Shown here in pieces: positions 50,947 to 58,970 of a stretch of 64,000 nucleotides of DNA (the first letter of the stretch is position 1; each line of letters starts with the position of its first letter). The translations under genes and the position numbers were made by a program. The stretch comes from Bacillota bacterium. GTDB taxonomy: Bacteria; Bacillota; Clostridia; Christensenellales; SZUA-584. The notes under the pieces are model-generated. The model was not told the DNA's origin. It searched no databases and saw only the letters and a list, made by a program, of their open reading frames with translations. Location of the stretch: NCBI GenBank assembly GCA_023391105.1, contig JAEWBO010000010.1, positions 1-64,000 on the forward strand. Direction: 5' to 3'.

Positions 50947-51969
50947 CTATAATACGGCTGAACTCTGAACAATGGCGTAACCCGGATTTCCACCGCTGAA
51001 AAGACCATTGGCTTCAGGTGAAGACGGCTTAATCAGTGAGATGATATCTCTGGCGGTATTTTCATCAGTCACCAAATATTTAATGACGCCAGTCCGCAGC
51101 GCCCCTATCATTGAAAGAACCTTTTGTTTACCCCCGGCAATACAGATCACATGATCAATTCGCCGAAGATTGTCTTCATCGATACCCATAATCAATTTGC
51201 TGTGCTCATTATTTAAAAATTTACCTTTTAGATTAAACCTTCTGGCACAAATATCGCCTATGGCTTTTGACTCATCAGCTTCATAGATACCCATATGTTT
51301 CGAATCAAGAAAGAATCCGTTATCAGGTGCATAACCTGCCGAAACGATCGCGGCATCCATATGGTTCCACTTCTCAACAATGCCTTTCATAGATATGCTC
51401 TGCATATACAGCTCCTTATCATCGCTGGATTCGGCAATTGCCGGAGCATAAATGAACGATGGTTTTCCCTGAACCTTTTCTGCAAACATACGGACCATTT
51501 CATTGAGCTGATACTCGGATGCGATACGAGATGTCCCGCCAATCAAAGGCACAACATTGATGTCATATAGTTTATTACGGTTGGTAAACGAGTTCATGAA
51601 TTCATAGCAAGTCATTCCCCAAGCGATTCCAACTGTCGTGTGGCTCCTCAATATCTCCTGTGCGTAATCGGCGCCTTGAGATGCAACCACCTTGGTTATC
51701 AAACGTTGCTCTTCAATGGCTGTCTTGATAACCAGGCAGCCTTTTAATCCGTATATGTTTATAAGCTCATCAGCCAATTCAACAACGTTGCCCTTGGGGT
51801 CTTTAACGTTGATTTGAATAATCCCCATTTCTTTAGCCTCAAACAATATCATCGAAATTGATGAACGAGAAATCTTAAGCTCTTTGGCGATTTGTTCTTG
51901 TGTGAGACCATCTAGGTGATACTTTTTTGCAACTTTGACCATTAATTGAATATCATATCGTGCTTTCAT
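50947..51969 (-). CDS. SorC-family sugar-responsive regulator 3
   Basis: 340 residues. HTH (DGLTQEQIAKELKISRSSISMIL) and SorC sugar-binding domain (GIAWGMTCYEFM, PLIGGTSRIASEYQLNEMV). A close paralogue of regulator 2, with about 20 extra C-terminal residues rich in Gly and Ser. It lies between the importer operon and the kinase gene, so it is the best candidate to bind the shared CATAT-N-CTTTGGAATA motif. Confidence 0.88.
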   Translation of the reverse strand: MKARYDIQLMVKVAKKYHLDGLTQEQIAKELKISRSSISMILFEAKEMGIIQINVKDPKGNVVELADELINIYGLKGCLVIKTAIEEQRLITKVVASQGADYAQEILRSHTTVGIAWGMTCYEFMNSFTNRNKLYDINVVPLIGGTSRIASEYQLNEMVRMFAEKVQGKPSFIYAPAIAESSDDKELYMQSISMKGIVEKWNHMDAAIVSAGYAPDNGFFLDSKHMGIYEADESKAIGDICARRFNLKGKFLNNEHSKLIMGIDEDNLRRIDHVICIAGGKQKVLSMIGALRTGVIKYLVTDENTARDIISLIKPSSPEANGLFSGGNPGYAIVQSSAVL

Positions 51970-52167
51970 CTCTTCTCCGTATAGATATTAATTTAGCGAC
52001 TGTCGTCTCATACTGAATTCTTTAATAATAAGATTAAGCAGTTTATGAAAATGTTTACTTGATTCGTGTATTTTGTCATAACAAACTTCACGACAACATT
52101 TTATCATCATACAATGCTGTTTACAATCCCATATTTAATAATATTTTACGTTGTTATTGACTTTTAT

Positions 52168-53679
52168 TTAGAGCTCTCTCCACTTTTCCCATACCGGATC
52201 AATACCTTTAATCAGGGCTTTGTAGATTTCATATTTTTTGCGGTATATGTCTTTATTCTCTTTGTTTGGCTGACAGGTGTACGATACACGCGACATATGA
52301 TCGGCAGCAGCTTTTAAGCTTTCATAATCGCCTACTGCAACCGCCACACACATCGCTGCGCCAAGTGTTCCGAGTTCTTTAGCGGCCGACACTTCAATCG
52401 GAAGCTGCAGAACGTCCGCAAAAATCTGCACCCATATATTTGACTCGGTTGCTCCTCCCGAAATACGAACAGTTTTGGGTGGCTCCATGAATTTTAATAA
52501 TCGTTCAATATGCATCAGATGCGAGAAAACAACGCCTTCAAAAAGCGCACGAATCATATGTGCTCTGTCCTGAGATCCATCAATACCGATGAATGCCGCT
52601 CGCGCGTCAGCGTTCACGTTTGTGCCATATAAAAAAGGAAGAAAGATAATGCTGCTGTCAGAGGGCTCAAGGTTTTCTACTGTCCTGTCACAATACGCAT
52701 AAGCTTTATCCATGCGTTTGCCTTCTTCGTTTTTTAGCAAGCTGTTAATAAACCACTCAAGATTACCCGCCGACGTCATGCTGCCTTCAATGCTGATATA
52801 GCAATCGTCAATGCAGAACAAAGATGTCATGAACAGGTCTTCTGAGTATACAGCCTTTTTCGATATCATACTGTTGATGCTCCATGTGCCCGCAATAACC
52901 GACAGCTTATCGAACGAAGTCACACCTGTTGAAAGGCAGCACGAAGCCACATCAAACAGCCCCCCCGCAACAGGCGTCCCCTCTGCAAGACCCGTCTCCT
53001 GCGCGCATTTCTTTGTCACATATCCGCATATATCCTTGGATGATTTCAGAGGCGGAAGCACATGCATATATTCAGCTATACCGAGCTCGCAAAGGATGCT
53101 CTGGTCGTACTCTCCGGTTTCTAAGTTCATCGCATTAATCGCAGACATATCCGTGATTTCACCGAATGCCTCTCCGGTCAGGCAGTAGCGCACATAATCC
53201 TTGCAGCCAAGTGCCCATCGTACATTTTTTAAAACCTCGGGCTGGTGTTTTTTAAACCATGCTAAAAGAGAAACAAGCTGGCCTGCCCAAAGCGTCTGTT
53301 TGGTTAACGGTATAATTCTTGCCTGTACGCCTCTGGAAATCCAGTCGCGAACGATATCTGCCGCACGTGTGTCTGTTGAAATAATGCCCGGAGCTGCCGG
53401 CGTGCCGTCCTCCCGGATCATGTAGACTCCGTTGCCATGCCCGGTGGCGGCAACCCCGGCAATGTCCTTTGGATCAATGCCCGATTTTTTTATCACGTCG
53501 CGTATGACCTGGGCGTTGGCTTCCCAAAGCTGGTTCATATCACGCTCTACAAACCCGCCCCTGCGGATCTCGGGATTTGCCAGTGCTCCGGCGACTGCAA
53601 TCTCACTGCCGTTCGTATCATAGAGTGCTGCTTTTGTTTTGCTTCCGCCGTTATCCAGCCCCAAATAATACCTTGCCAT
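52168..53679 (-). CDS. lyxK: FGGY-family carbohydrate kinase resembling L-xylulose kinase
   Basis: 503 residues from ATG 53679 (GAGGAGGAG site); a longer frame to 53748 lacks one. The N-terminal ATPase motif is YYLGLDNGGSKTKAALYD. It shares long stretches of pattern with E. coli LyxK, such as PLTKQTLW, the GLFDV loop, LEWF, FLPFLYGTN, FEGVVFSH and a C-terminal YRKKYEIYK. It would phosphorylate L-xylulose or a related ketose to the 5-phosphate. Together with the UlaE-like and class II genes that follow, it makes an L-xylulose to pentulose-phosphate route. Exact substrate is inferred. Confidence 0.82.
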   Translation of the reverse strand: MARYYLGLDNGGSKTKAALYDTNGSEIAVAGALANPEIRRGGFVERDMNQLWEANAQVIRDVIKKSGIDPKDIAGVAATGHGNGVYMIREDGTPAAPGIISTDTRAADIVRDWISRGVQARIIPLTKQTLWAGQLVSLLAWFKKHQPEVLKNVRWALGCKDYVRYCLTGEAFGEITDMSAINAMNLETGEYDQSILCELGIAEYMHVLPPLKSSKDICGYVTKKCAQETGLAEGTPVAGGLFDVASCCLSTGVTSFDKLSVIAGTWSINSMISKKAVYSEDLFMTSLFCIDDCYISIEGSMTSAGNLEWFINSLLKNEEGKRMDKAYAYCDRTVENLEPSDSSIIFLPFLYGTNVNADARAAFIGIDGSQDRAHMIRALFEGVVFSHLMHIERLLKFMEPPKTVRISGGATESNIWVQIFADVLQLPIEVSAAKELGTLGAAMCVAVAVGDYESLKAAADHMSRVSYTCQPNKENKDIYRKKYEIYKALIKGIDPVWEKWREL

Positions 53680-54093
53680 GTGCTCCTCCTCTATACTCCG
53701 GTTAATATCGATACTTTTCTCGGTATTGACATAATTCATATAACACAATCAGCCTTGGAATCACCGCATACAGTTCAGTCTTGTATGTCTTCGACCTTTT
53801 CAAGCTTGGTTCCTGTATAGATTGTCATATTCTCATTTTCCGATTAGTAACCATACCTATTTGAAGTGCATTGTCCATGCCTGCGGTGAGTGCTCCGGTC
53901 AATCGCCTTACTCAAACGCATAGCAAGCACCTATATACGTCTCTCCCTCACTGACATAACAGACGCGTGTTCCATGCATATAGAAAAAAAGGACGCGGCA
54001 TTCTCCTCGAAATAACGCGTTAAGAGCATGTTTACATACACTTCTTTTTTAATCTGTATACTTTCTTCATAGCCTTCTTCCCGTAATTTGAAT
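53680..54093. other. Non-coding gap between the kinase and 3-epimerase genes
   Basis: 414 bp without a supported gene. I see no convincing terminator or promoter beyond weak AT-rich -10-like stretches just upstream of the kinase. Confidence 0.4.
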
Positions 54094-54984
54094 CTATATC
54101 GCTCTGTTGATCATGCTTTCCTCAGCCTCGTTATATCTGTCCAGCAAAAATTCTCTGGCCGTTTTAATATAGTCAATCGAAGCCTGCCTGTCGTCTGTCG
54201 CCCACATTTCCGCAACCAGTAAACCTTTGAAATTAATCTTGCACAAGTATCTGAAAAAAGCGACAAAATCAACATTACCCGCTCCGTAAGGGATGTCACG
54301 GATTTTGCCTGGTATTGTGTCTTTCAAATGTATCGCCGTAATATGCCCGGAGCCTGTCATAAAATCCCGCTGAACATTCACACCCATCGATGTTAAATTA
54401 CCCACATCAGGATACACCTGAAGATACGGAGATTTGATGTTGCTGACGAACCTCATGATCTTTCTGATTGAGTCCATCATGCTCGTCTCCATGGTCTCAA
54501 ATGCCAGACAAACCCCGCGGCTTGCAGCGTAACAGACAACCTCTTCAAGCGCCTTTGCGAAAAGCAAACGTGTTTTGCCGTTGGGGGTATTGTAATATTC
54601 ATCGTACCCGGCGAGCTGCACAATGCGCACACCGATTTTTAAAGAGAAATCCACCGCATTCTTTATAAGCGTGATCCCCCTCGTCCTTGTTTCATTGTTT
54701 TCAGAACCAATAGGAAACCGACGGTTACCCGACAGACACATTGTCAGTATGGGCATTGTTTGCCGATGCATTGCGCTCACGATCTCTGCAGTTTTCGTTT
54801 CGCTTTCAACGCGAGCCATTCGCTCGTCGGTTTCATCAATGCTGATTTCGATAAAATCGTAGCCCGCTTCTTTTGCTGCTCTCATGCGTTCATCCCATGA
54901 CATATCCATAGGCAAAGCCTTTTCATATATCCCCAAAAGGCAATCATTTATACGTTCTGGTATCTGTCTACTATCATCATGCAT
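54094..54984 (-). CDS. L-ribulose-5-phosphate (L-xylulose-5-phosphate) 3-epimerase-like (UlaE/SgaU family)
   Basis: 296 residues, xylose-isomerase-like TIM barrel. Signatures: LLGIYEKALP at the start, FIEISIDETDERM, the metal-binding ETMETSMMDS, YPDVGNL, AIHLKDT and AEMW at strand ends. The family converts L-xylulose-5-phosphate to L-ribulose-5-phosphate. The partner kinase and the class II enzyme are encoded on either side in the same direction. Confidence 0.87.
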   Translation of the reverse strand: MHDDSRQIPERINDCLLGIYEKALPMDMSWDERMRAAKEAGYDFIEISIDETDERMARVESETKTAEIVSAMHRQTMPILTMCLSGNRRFPIGSENNETRTRGITLIKNAVDFSLKIGVRIVQLAGYDEYYNTPNGKTRLLFAKALEEVVCYAASRGVCLAFETMETSMMDSIRKIMRFVSNIKSPYLQVYPDVGNLTSMGVNVQRDFMTGSGHITAIHLKDTIPGKIRDIPYGAGNVDFVAFFRYLCKINFKGLLVAEMWATDDRQASIDYIKTAREFLLDRYNEAEESMINRAI

Positions 54985-55051
54985 ATATATATAAACTCCA
55001 TTCTATTTGGTGGTAAGAATTGCAGCCGTACAGTTTATTGGCAGTGTCGGA

Positions 55052-55693
55052 TTACTTATTCTGGCCAACGCTCTTAAAGATTTCAGCAGCGTTATCCGAC
55101 TGCTCTTGGGTCAATACCGCAGGCTCACCTGCCGACTTGGCTGCCAGATACGCTTTTGCCGTATCTTCCATATATATTGCTGCATAAAGCGCTTCTTTCA
55201 GATTTGAACCAACGGTCACAACGCCATGGTGTTTCAAAATAACCGCACGTTTTCCGTTGATATGCGCAACAGTCTCAATGCCCATATTAAGGCTGGCCGG
55301 AGAACTATAGGGCGCCACATTGACTTCGCCCAGCGTCACGTTTGAGAGCGTGGTCGTTACTGCCGGCAGCTTATCTGAGACTAGCCCGACTGCCGTTGCA
55401 TATGTCTGATGAGTATGGATAATGGCATTGACTCCCGGCATGTTGCGATATATATATAACAGCGCCACTGTATCCACGGATGGCTTCAATGTTCCTTCTT
55501 TGATATTACCTTCAATATCCATTAGCAGCACGTCATCATCCTGCATTGTCTCATAATATGTGCCGGACGGAGTCACAAGAATATCACCGCAATCAAGGCG
55601 CATGCTGACATTGCCACCCGCAAGTGCAATCAAACCATATTCTTTGATTTTTAACGCAGTATCGATTATGTCTCGTTTTTCTTTTTCAAACAT
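55052..55693 (-). CDS. Class II aldolase/epimerase (FucA/AraD family) 2
   Basis: 213 residues from ATG 55693 (AGGGGG site). A close paralogue of the enzyme at 36536-37180: GGNVSMR, TPSGTYYET, PSVDTVALLY, zinc His in IIHTHQTYA and LKHHGVV. Asp in PSVDT agrees with AraD-type 4-epimerases (PSSDT), while the C terminus is more FucA-like. Next to UlaE- and LyxK-like genes a 4-epimerase yielding D-xylulose-5-phosphate is plausible; aldolase activity releasing glycolaldehyde is the alternative. Confidence 0.83.
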   Translation of the reverse strand: MFEKEKRDIIDTALKIKEYGLIALAGGNVSMRLDCGDILVTPSGTYYETMQDDDVLLMDIEGNIKEGTLKPSVDTVALLYIYRNMPGVNAIIHTHQTYATAVGLVSDKLPAVTTTLSNVTLGEVNVAPYSSPASLNMGIETVAHINGKRAVILKHHGVVTVGSNLKEALYAAIYMEDTAKAYLAAKSAGEPAVLTQEQSDNAAEIFKSVGQNK

Positions 55694-55732
55694 ATAACTT
55701 ACCCCCTGATAAGAGCAAAATATCACATTAAT

Positions 55733-55761
55733 AACTTAACATATGTTATTACACTTGTCAA
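55733..55761 (-). promoter_or_regulatory. Promoter of the second class II aldolase/epimerase gene
   Basis: Minus-strand perfect TTGACA (plus 55756-55761), 17-bp spacer, TAAGTT (plus 55733-55738). A palindrome AACATATGTT (55738-55747) overlaps the -10 region, similar to AACAATTGTT at the importer promoter. Confidence 0.65.
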
Positions 55762-55762
55762 A

Positions 55763-55778
55763 CATATTCTTTGGAATA
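55763..55778. promoter_or_regulatory. Shared 16-bp motif upstream of the aldolase promoter
   Basis: CATATTCTTTGGAATA, one mismatch to 50845-50860, ending directly at the -35 box. The remaining sequence up to 56061 is AT-rich and shows no gene. Confidence 0.55.
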
Positions 55779-56061
55779 ATTGATGGCGCGCCTTGTAATT
55801 TCTGGCGGTCGCTTTTTATATAATAATTTATGGTTTATTTTGCAATAGCATTTGAAAGCAAGTCTATCAAGGCATCAAAATGCCGATGGATTCGCAGGAA
55901 GCCAATTTGGCTTCCATAAGCTTATTGTTGTTAAAAAAGTCTTTATGTAAGCATCTTCGCAAATAATATATTCCCAAATTAGAAGGATTTCTGACATTTT
56001 TCGTGTATTATACAAATAGGTGTGTTGTTATATCACGCCAATACTTATACGGAGATTTTTC

Positions 56062-56409
56062 ATGGACGCTGCTGACAAAGAAAAAATAGAAAAGATCATA
56101 CATGATAGAAAAACGGCGCACAGTGAGCTTAACCAAAAGTCCTCTGTTTACCGTGCTTTTCTTGGACTGGAGGAAAAAGCGTTTGCGGAAGGCCCGCTTA
56201 CAAAGCGTGATAAGGAGCTGATTGCTGTGGGTATATCCGTCGTGATCAACTGCGAATCCTGCATGGAGTGGCACATTCATCAGGCGCTGCAAAGCGGCGC
56301 GACCGAACAGCAGGTCATCGAAGCAATCGAGGTCGGCATCGAGATGGGCGGCGGCCCCGCGACGGTATCGGCGCGGTTTGCGCTCAAAGCGCTGGAGTAT
56401 CATAAATAA
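56062..56409 (+). CDS. Carboxymuconolactone decarboxylase-family (AhpD-like) protein
   Basis: 115 residues from ATG 56062 (ACGGAGA site). All-helical CMD fold with the redox motif CESCMEWHIHQAL (CxxC plus His, as in AhpD) and the family's glycine-rich stretch EVGIEMGGGPA. AhpD-like members act as thiol-disulfide carriers in peroxide defence; short ones like this are usually of unknown function. Isolated on the plus strand. Confidence 0.87.
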   Translation: MDAADKEKIEKIIHDRKTAHSELNQKSSVYRAFLGLEEKAFAEGPLTKRDKELIAVGISVVINCESCMEWHIHQALQSGATEQQVIEAIEVGIEMGGGPATVSARFALKALEYHK

Positions 56410-56419
56410 GCACAACAAA

Positions 56420-56439
56420 AGCGGCCAAGGCTGGCCGCT
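56420..56439. terminator. Bidirectional terminator hairpin
   Basis: Perfect 8-bp stem AGCGGCCA/TGGCCGCT with a 4-nt loop. On the minus strand it is followed by TTTTG and lies between the convergent CMD gene and the small Cys-rich gene. Confidence 0.65.
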
Positions 56440-56452
56440 ATGTATTGCTTGA

Positions 56453-56665
56453 TTAACAGTGGCAGCGGCTGAAAAAGGATACTGCTTCGATTTGATCAAA
56501 GCGGATGACCGTGATGCGTCCGCGGCACACGATCTTAATGGCGTCGTCCGACACGCCTGTGAGCAAGCCGCAAAAGCAGCCCCCGCATGTGGTCACACAC
56601 ACGAAATCGTCAATATTATTCTCCAGCTCGCAAAGGATGCTGTCCCGTTTGCAATCAAATGACAT
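56453..56665 (-). CDS. Small Cys-rich protein, unknown
   Basis: 70 residues from ATG 56665 (GGGAG site, 9-bp spacing). Contains VTTCGGCFCGLLTGVSDDAI and ends SFFSRCHC; seven cysteines in all. The beta-strand pattern with a GxxxGxxTGVSDDAI turn recalls small Sm-like barrel proteins of spore formers, but I cannot assign a family. The terminator hairpin lies 13 bp beyond the stop codon. Coding status rests on the ribosome site and the position between terminators. Confidence 0.6.
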   Translation of the reverse strand: MSFDCKRDSILCELENNIDDFVCVTTCGGCFCGLLTGVSDDAIKIVCRGRITVIRFDQIEAVSFFSRCHC

Positions 56666-56799
56666 GGCATTTCGCTCCCTTTCCTCAATGTTTGCTAATA
56701 CCATATTATTAGACTGGTGCCGTTTTGGTGACAGCATCGTCTTATGATGTTTGTTTCGTGTCACTATTTGTGGGATATTGCCTGATATTCATATCAAAA

Positions 56800-56819
56800 C
56801 CGCGCTTGGAAAAGCGCGG
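56800..56819 (-). terminator. Distal terminator of malic enzyme
   Basis: Perfect 8-bp stem CCGCGCTT/AAGCGCGG with a 4-nt loop, followed on the minus strand by TTTTG. Confidence 0.65.
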
Positions 56820-56883
56820 CATGCAGCACTGCAAAACGCACCGCATATACGAAGAGCCGGTGCCGTTTGGAACCCTGATATAT

Positions 56884-56909
56884 AAAAGCAGCCCGTTCGA
56901 GCTGCTTTT
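56884..56909 (-). terminator. Terminator hairpin just after malic enzyme
   Basis: Symmetric stem AAAAGCAGC/GCTGCTTTT; works as a bidirectional terminator 22 bp past the stop codon. Confidence 0.65.
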
Positions 56910-56930
56910 CTGCTCTTTTTGCATGTGATG

Positions 56931-58103
56931 TTACAGACGCGCGACGCCGCTTTTCCTTGCGGCCTGAGCCACCGCTTGGGCCACCGTGCTGCCCACACCC
57001 TCATCAAACGGCGCGGGAATCACGTGCTCTGCACTAAGCTCGTCGTCCGACACAAGATTCGCGAGCGCGTATGCCGCCGCGATCTTCATATCGTCATTGA
57101 TATCGCTTGCGCGCACATCCAGCGCACCGCGGAAAATACCCGGAAACGCCAGCACGTTATTGATCTGGTTGGGAAAATCGCTGCGGCCAGTGCCCACCAC
57201 GCTGGCACCCGCCTTTTTGGCAAGGTCAGGCATAATCTCCGGCACAGGGTTGCTCATTGCGAAGATAATGGGTTCGGAGTTCATGGACTTGACCATTTCC
57301 TCCGACACGATGCCCGGCGCCGATACGCCGATGAACACATCCGCGCCTTTGATGACATCTTCCAGAGAACCCTTTTTCATCTCACGGTTGGAGAGCGCCG
57401 CCATCTGCTGCTTGAAGGGATTCAGCCCCTCGCGGCCTTCATATATCGCGCCCTTTGAGTCGCAGAGAATCACGTTCCTCAGCCCCATGCTCATGAGAAG
57501 CCTTGTTACCGCGACGCCCGCCGCACCTGCGCCCGACACCACAACCTCTTGGTCCTCCAGCCTTCTGCCTGTGAGCTTCATCGCGTTGATCATTGCCGCT
57601 GCCGTCACCACAGCGGTACCATGCTGATCGTCATGGAAAATGGGGATGTCGCAGCGCGCCTTCAACTTTTCCTCAATCTCAAAGCAGCGCGGCGCCGCAA
57701 TGTCTTCTAGGTTCACGCCGCCGAAGCTTCCCGATATCTGATACACCGTTTCCACGATACTGTCCACATCTTTGCTTTTCACGCAGAGCGGAAACGCGTC
57801 CACGTCACCGAACGCCTTGAACAGCACGCATTTGCCCTCCATCACGGGCATGCCGGCCTCCGGCCCGATATCACCAAGACCCAGCACCGCAGTGCCGTCC
57901 GTCACCACCGCGACGAGGTTCCAGCGCCGTGTGAGCTCGTAGCTTTTGTCGACGTCCTTTTGTATCTCAAGGCACGGCTGCGCCACGCCCGGCGTGTACG
58001 CAAGCGACAAGTCCTGCTTGGTTTTCACAGGCACCGTCGTGTTCACCTCAATTTTGCCTTTCCAATCATAATGAAGCTTTAAGCTTTCCTTCGCATAATC
58101 CAA
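56931..58103 (-). CDS. NAD(P)-dependent malic enzyme
   Basis: 390 residues from the TTG at 58103. The AAGGGG site 9 bp before it and the family-typical start DYAKESLKLHYDWKGKIEV support this over a longer frame to 58163, which would contain the promoter. N-terminal malic domain (SLAYTPGVAQPCLEI, VTDGTAVLGLGDIGP, metal-binding IPIFHDDQHGTA), then a Rossmann domain (VVSGAGAAGVAV, AMSNPVPEI). It decarboxylates malate to pyruvate; the length is that of the short bacterial form without phosphotransacetylase fusion. Monocistronic, two terminators behind. Confidence 0.93.
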   Translation of the reverse strand: MDYAKESLKLHYDWKGKIEVNTTVPVKTKQDLSLAYTPGVAQPCLEIQKDVDKSYELTRRWNLVAVVTDGTAVLGLGDIGPEAGMPVMEGKCVLFKAFGDVDAFPLCVKSKDVDSIVETVYQISGSFGGVNLEDIAAPRCFEIEEKLKARCDIPIFHDDQHGTAVVTAAAMINAMKLTGRRLEDQEVVVSGAGAAGVAVTRLLMSMGLRNVILCDSKGAIYEGREGLNPFKQQMAALSNREMKKGSLEDVIKGADVFIGVSAPGIVSEEMVKSMNSEPIIFAMSNPVPEIMPDLAKKAGASVVGTGRSDFPNQINNVLAFPGIFRGALDVRASDINDDMKIAAAYALANLVSDDELSAEHVIPAPFDEGVGSTVAQAVAQAARKSGVARL

Positions 58104-58135
58104 GTCTTTCGTCCCCTTAAAATTAATTTCATCGT

Positions 58136-58163
58136 ATTCTATCATATAGTATGGTTGTTTCAA
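58136..58163 (-). promoter_or_regulatory. Promoter of malic enzyme
   Basis: Minus-strand TTGAAA (plus 58158-58163), 16-bp spacer, TAGAAT (plus 58136-58141), about 32 bp before the TTG start. Confidence 0.5.
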
Positions 58164-58166
58164 AGC

Positions 58167-58871
58167 TTAATAATCAACGAGTCCGTAAGCTTCCAGACGT
58201 TTGTCGAAGGCGTGCCTGTCCGGGCAATAGCTTTCCAGCGCTTTGTAAAAAGCGCGCGAGTGGCTCGCTGTTTGCAGGTGGCACAGCTCATGATATATCA
58301 CATAGTCGATGAGGTCTTGCTCACAGCGAAGCAGATGCACCGAAAGGCTCATCGTCATTCGCCTCGGATTAATGCTGCCCCACCGCGTCAGCATGCCGCG
58401 TACCGAAAGCTTGATCTCACCTTCTGGCCGCGGGCTTACCTTGGGCGCCAGCTCGGCGAGGCGTCGGCTGAAAGCCTGCTTGGCCATGCGCATCATAAAT
58501 CGCGCAAACAGCGCCTTGGCGCTGCCGCCGGGCGGCACGCAAAGCACCAGCTCGGAGCCAACAAGCCCCGCATAAGCCTTTTCCTCGCGCATCACACGAA
58601 GAGAAAACCGCTGCCCCAGCATGCAGAAGCTGTCGCCGCTTATGTATGCTTTGGGATAGCAGCGGCTGCGCTGCCGCTCCACCGCGTCAAGCCGCTCTCT
58701 GATATAGCCCTCGTGCTGCGCCACAAACGCGTTGATACGGTTTTCAGGCAAGCGGTGCGGCGCAGACACACTTACGCGTTTATCTCCCGTGACGCGTATG
58801 CGCATGTTTTTCATTTTCTTTCGCTGAATGTGAAATTCAAGGCCGCTCAGCGTCTTTGCATCTTTTATCAT
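58167..58871 (-). CDS. YgjP-type (DUF45) zinc metallopeptidase-like protein
   Basis: About 234 residues from ATG 58871; the frame is open to 58934 and no clear ribosome site decides the start. The C terminus has the zinc motif YHELCHLQTASHSRAFY (HExxH plus downstream His), and before it GMLTRWGSINPRRMTMSLSVHLL, which is diagnostic of the YgjP family. Members are often linked to restriction-modification or housekeeping loci; the cellular substrate is not known. The stop codon is close to the malic enzyme promoter. Confidence 0.88.
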   Translation of the reverse strand: MIKDAKTLSGLEFHIQRKKMKNMRIRVTGDKRVSVSAPHRLPENRINAFVAQHEGYIRERLDAVERQRSRCYPKAYISGDSFCMLGQRFSLRVMREEKAYAGLVGSELVLCVPPGGSAKALFARFMMRMAKQAFSRRLAELAPKVSPRPEGEIKLSVRGMLTRWGSINPRRMTMSLSVHLLRCEQDLIDYVIYHELCHLQTASHSRAFYKALESYCPDRHAFDKRLEAYGLVDY

Positions 58872-58970
58872 GATGCCATTATCATACACAAAAACGCGCG
58901 TGATGTCTTGTATAATGTGATGAGTTGAACACAAAAAGAGCAGGATAACCCGCTCTTGATATTGCGTCTC

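Noticed and set aside
58155..58928. 257-codon open frame on the plus strand opposite the YgjP-type gene
   Set aside because: The minus-strand frame has the HELCH zinc motif and family signature; the plus frame has none.
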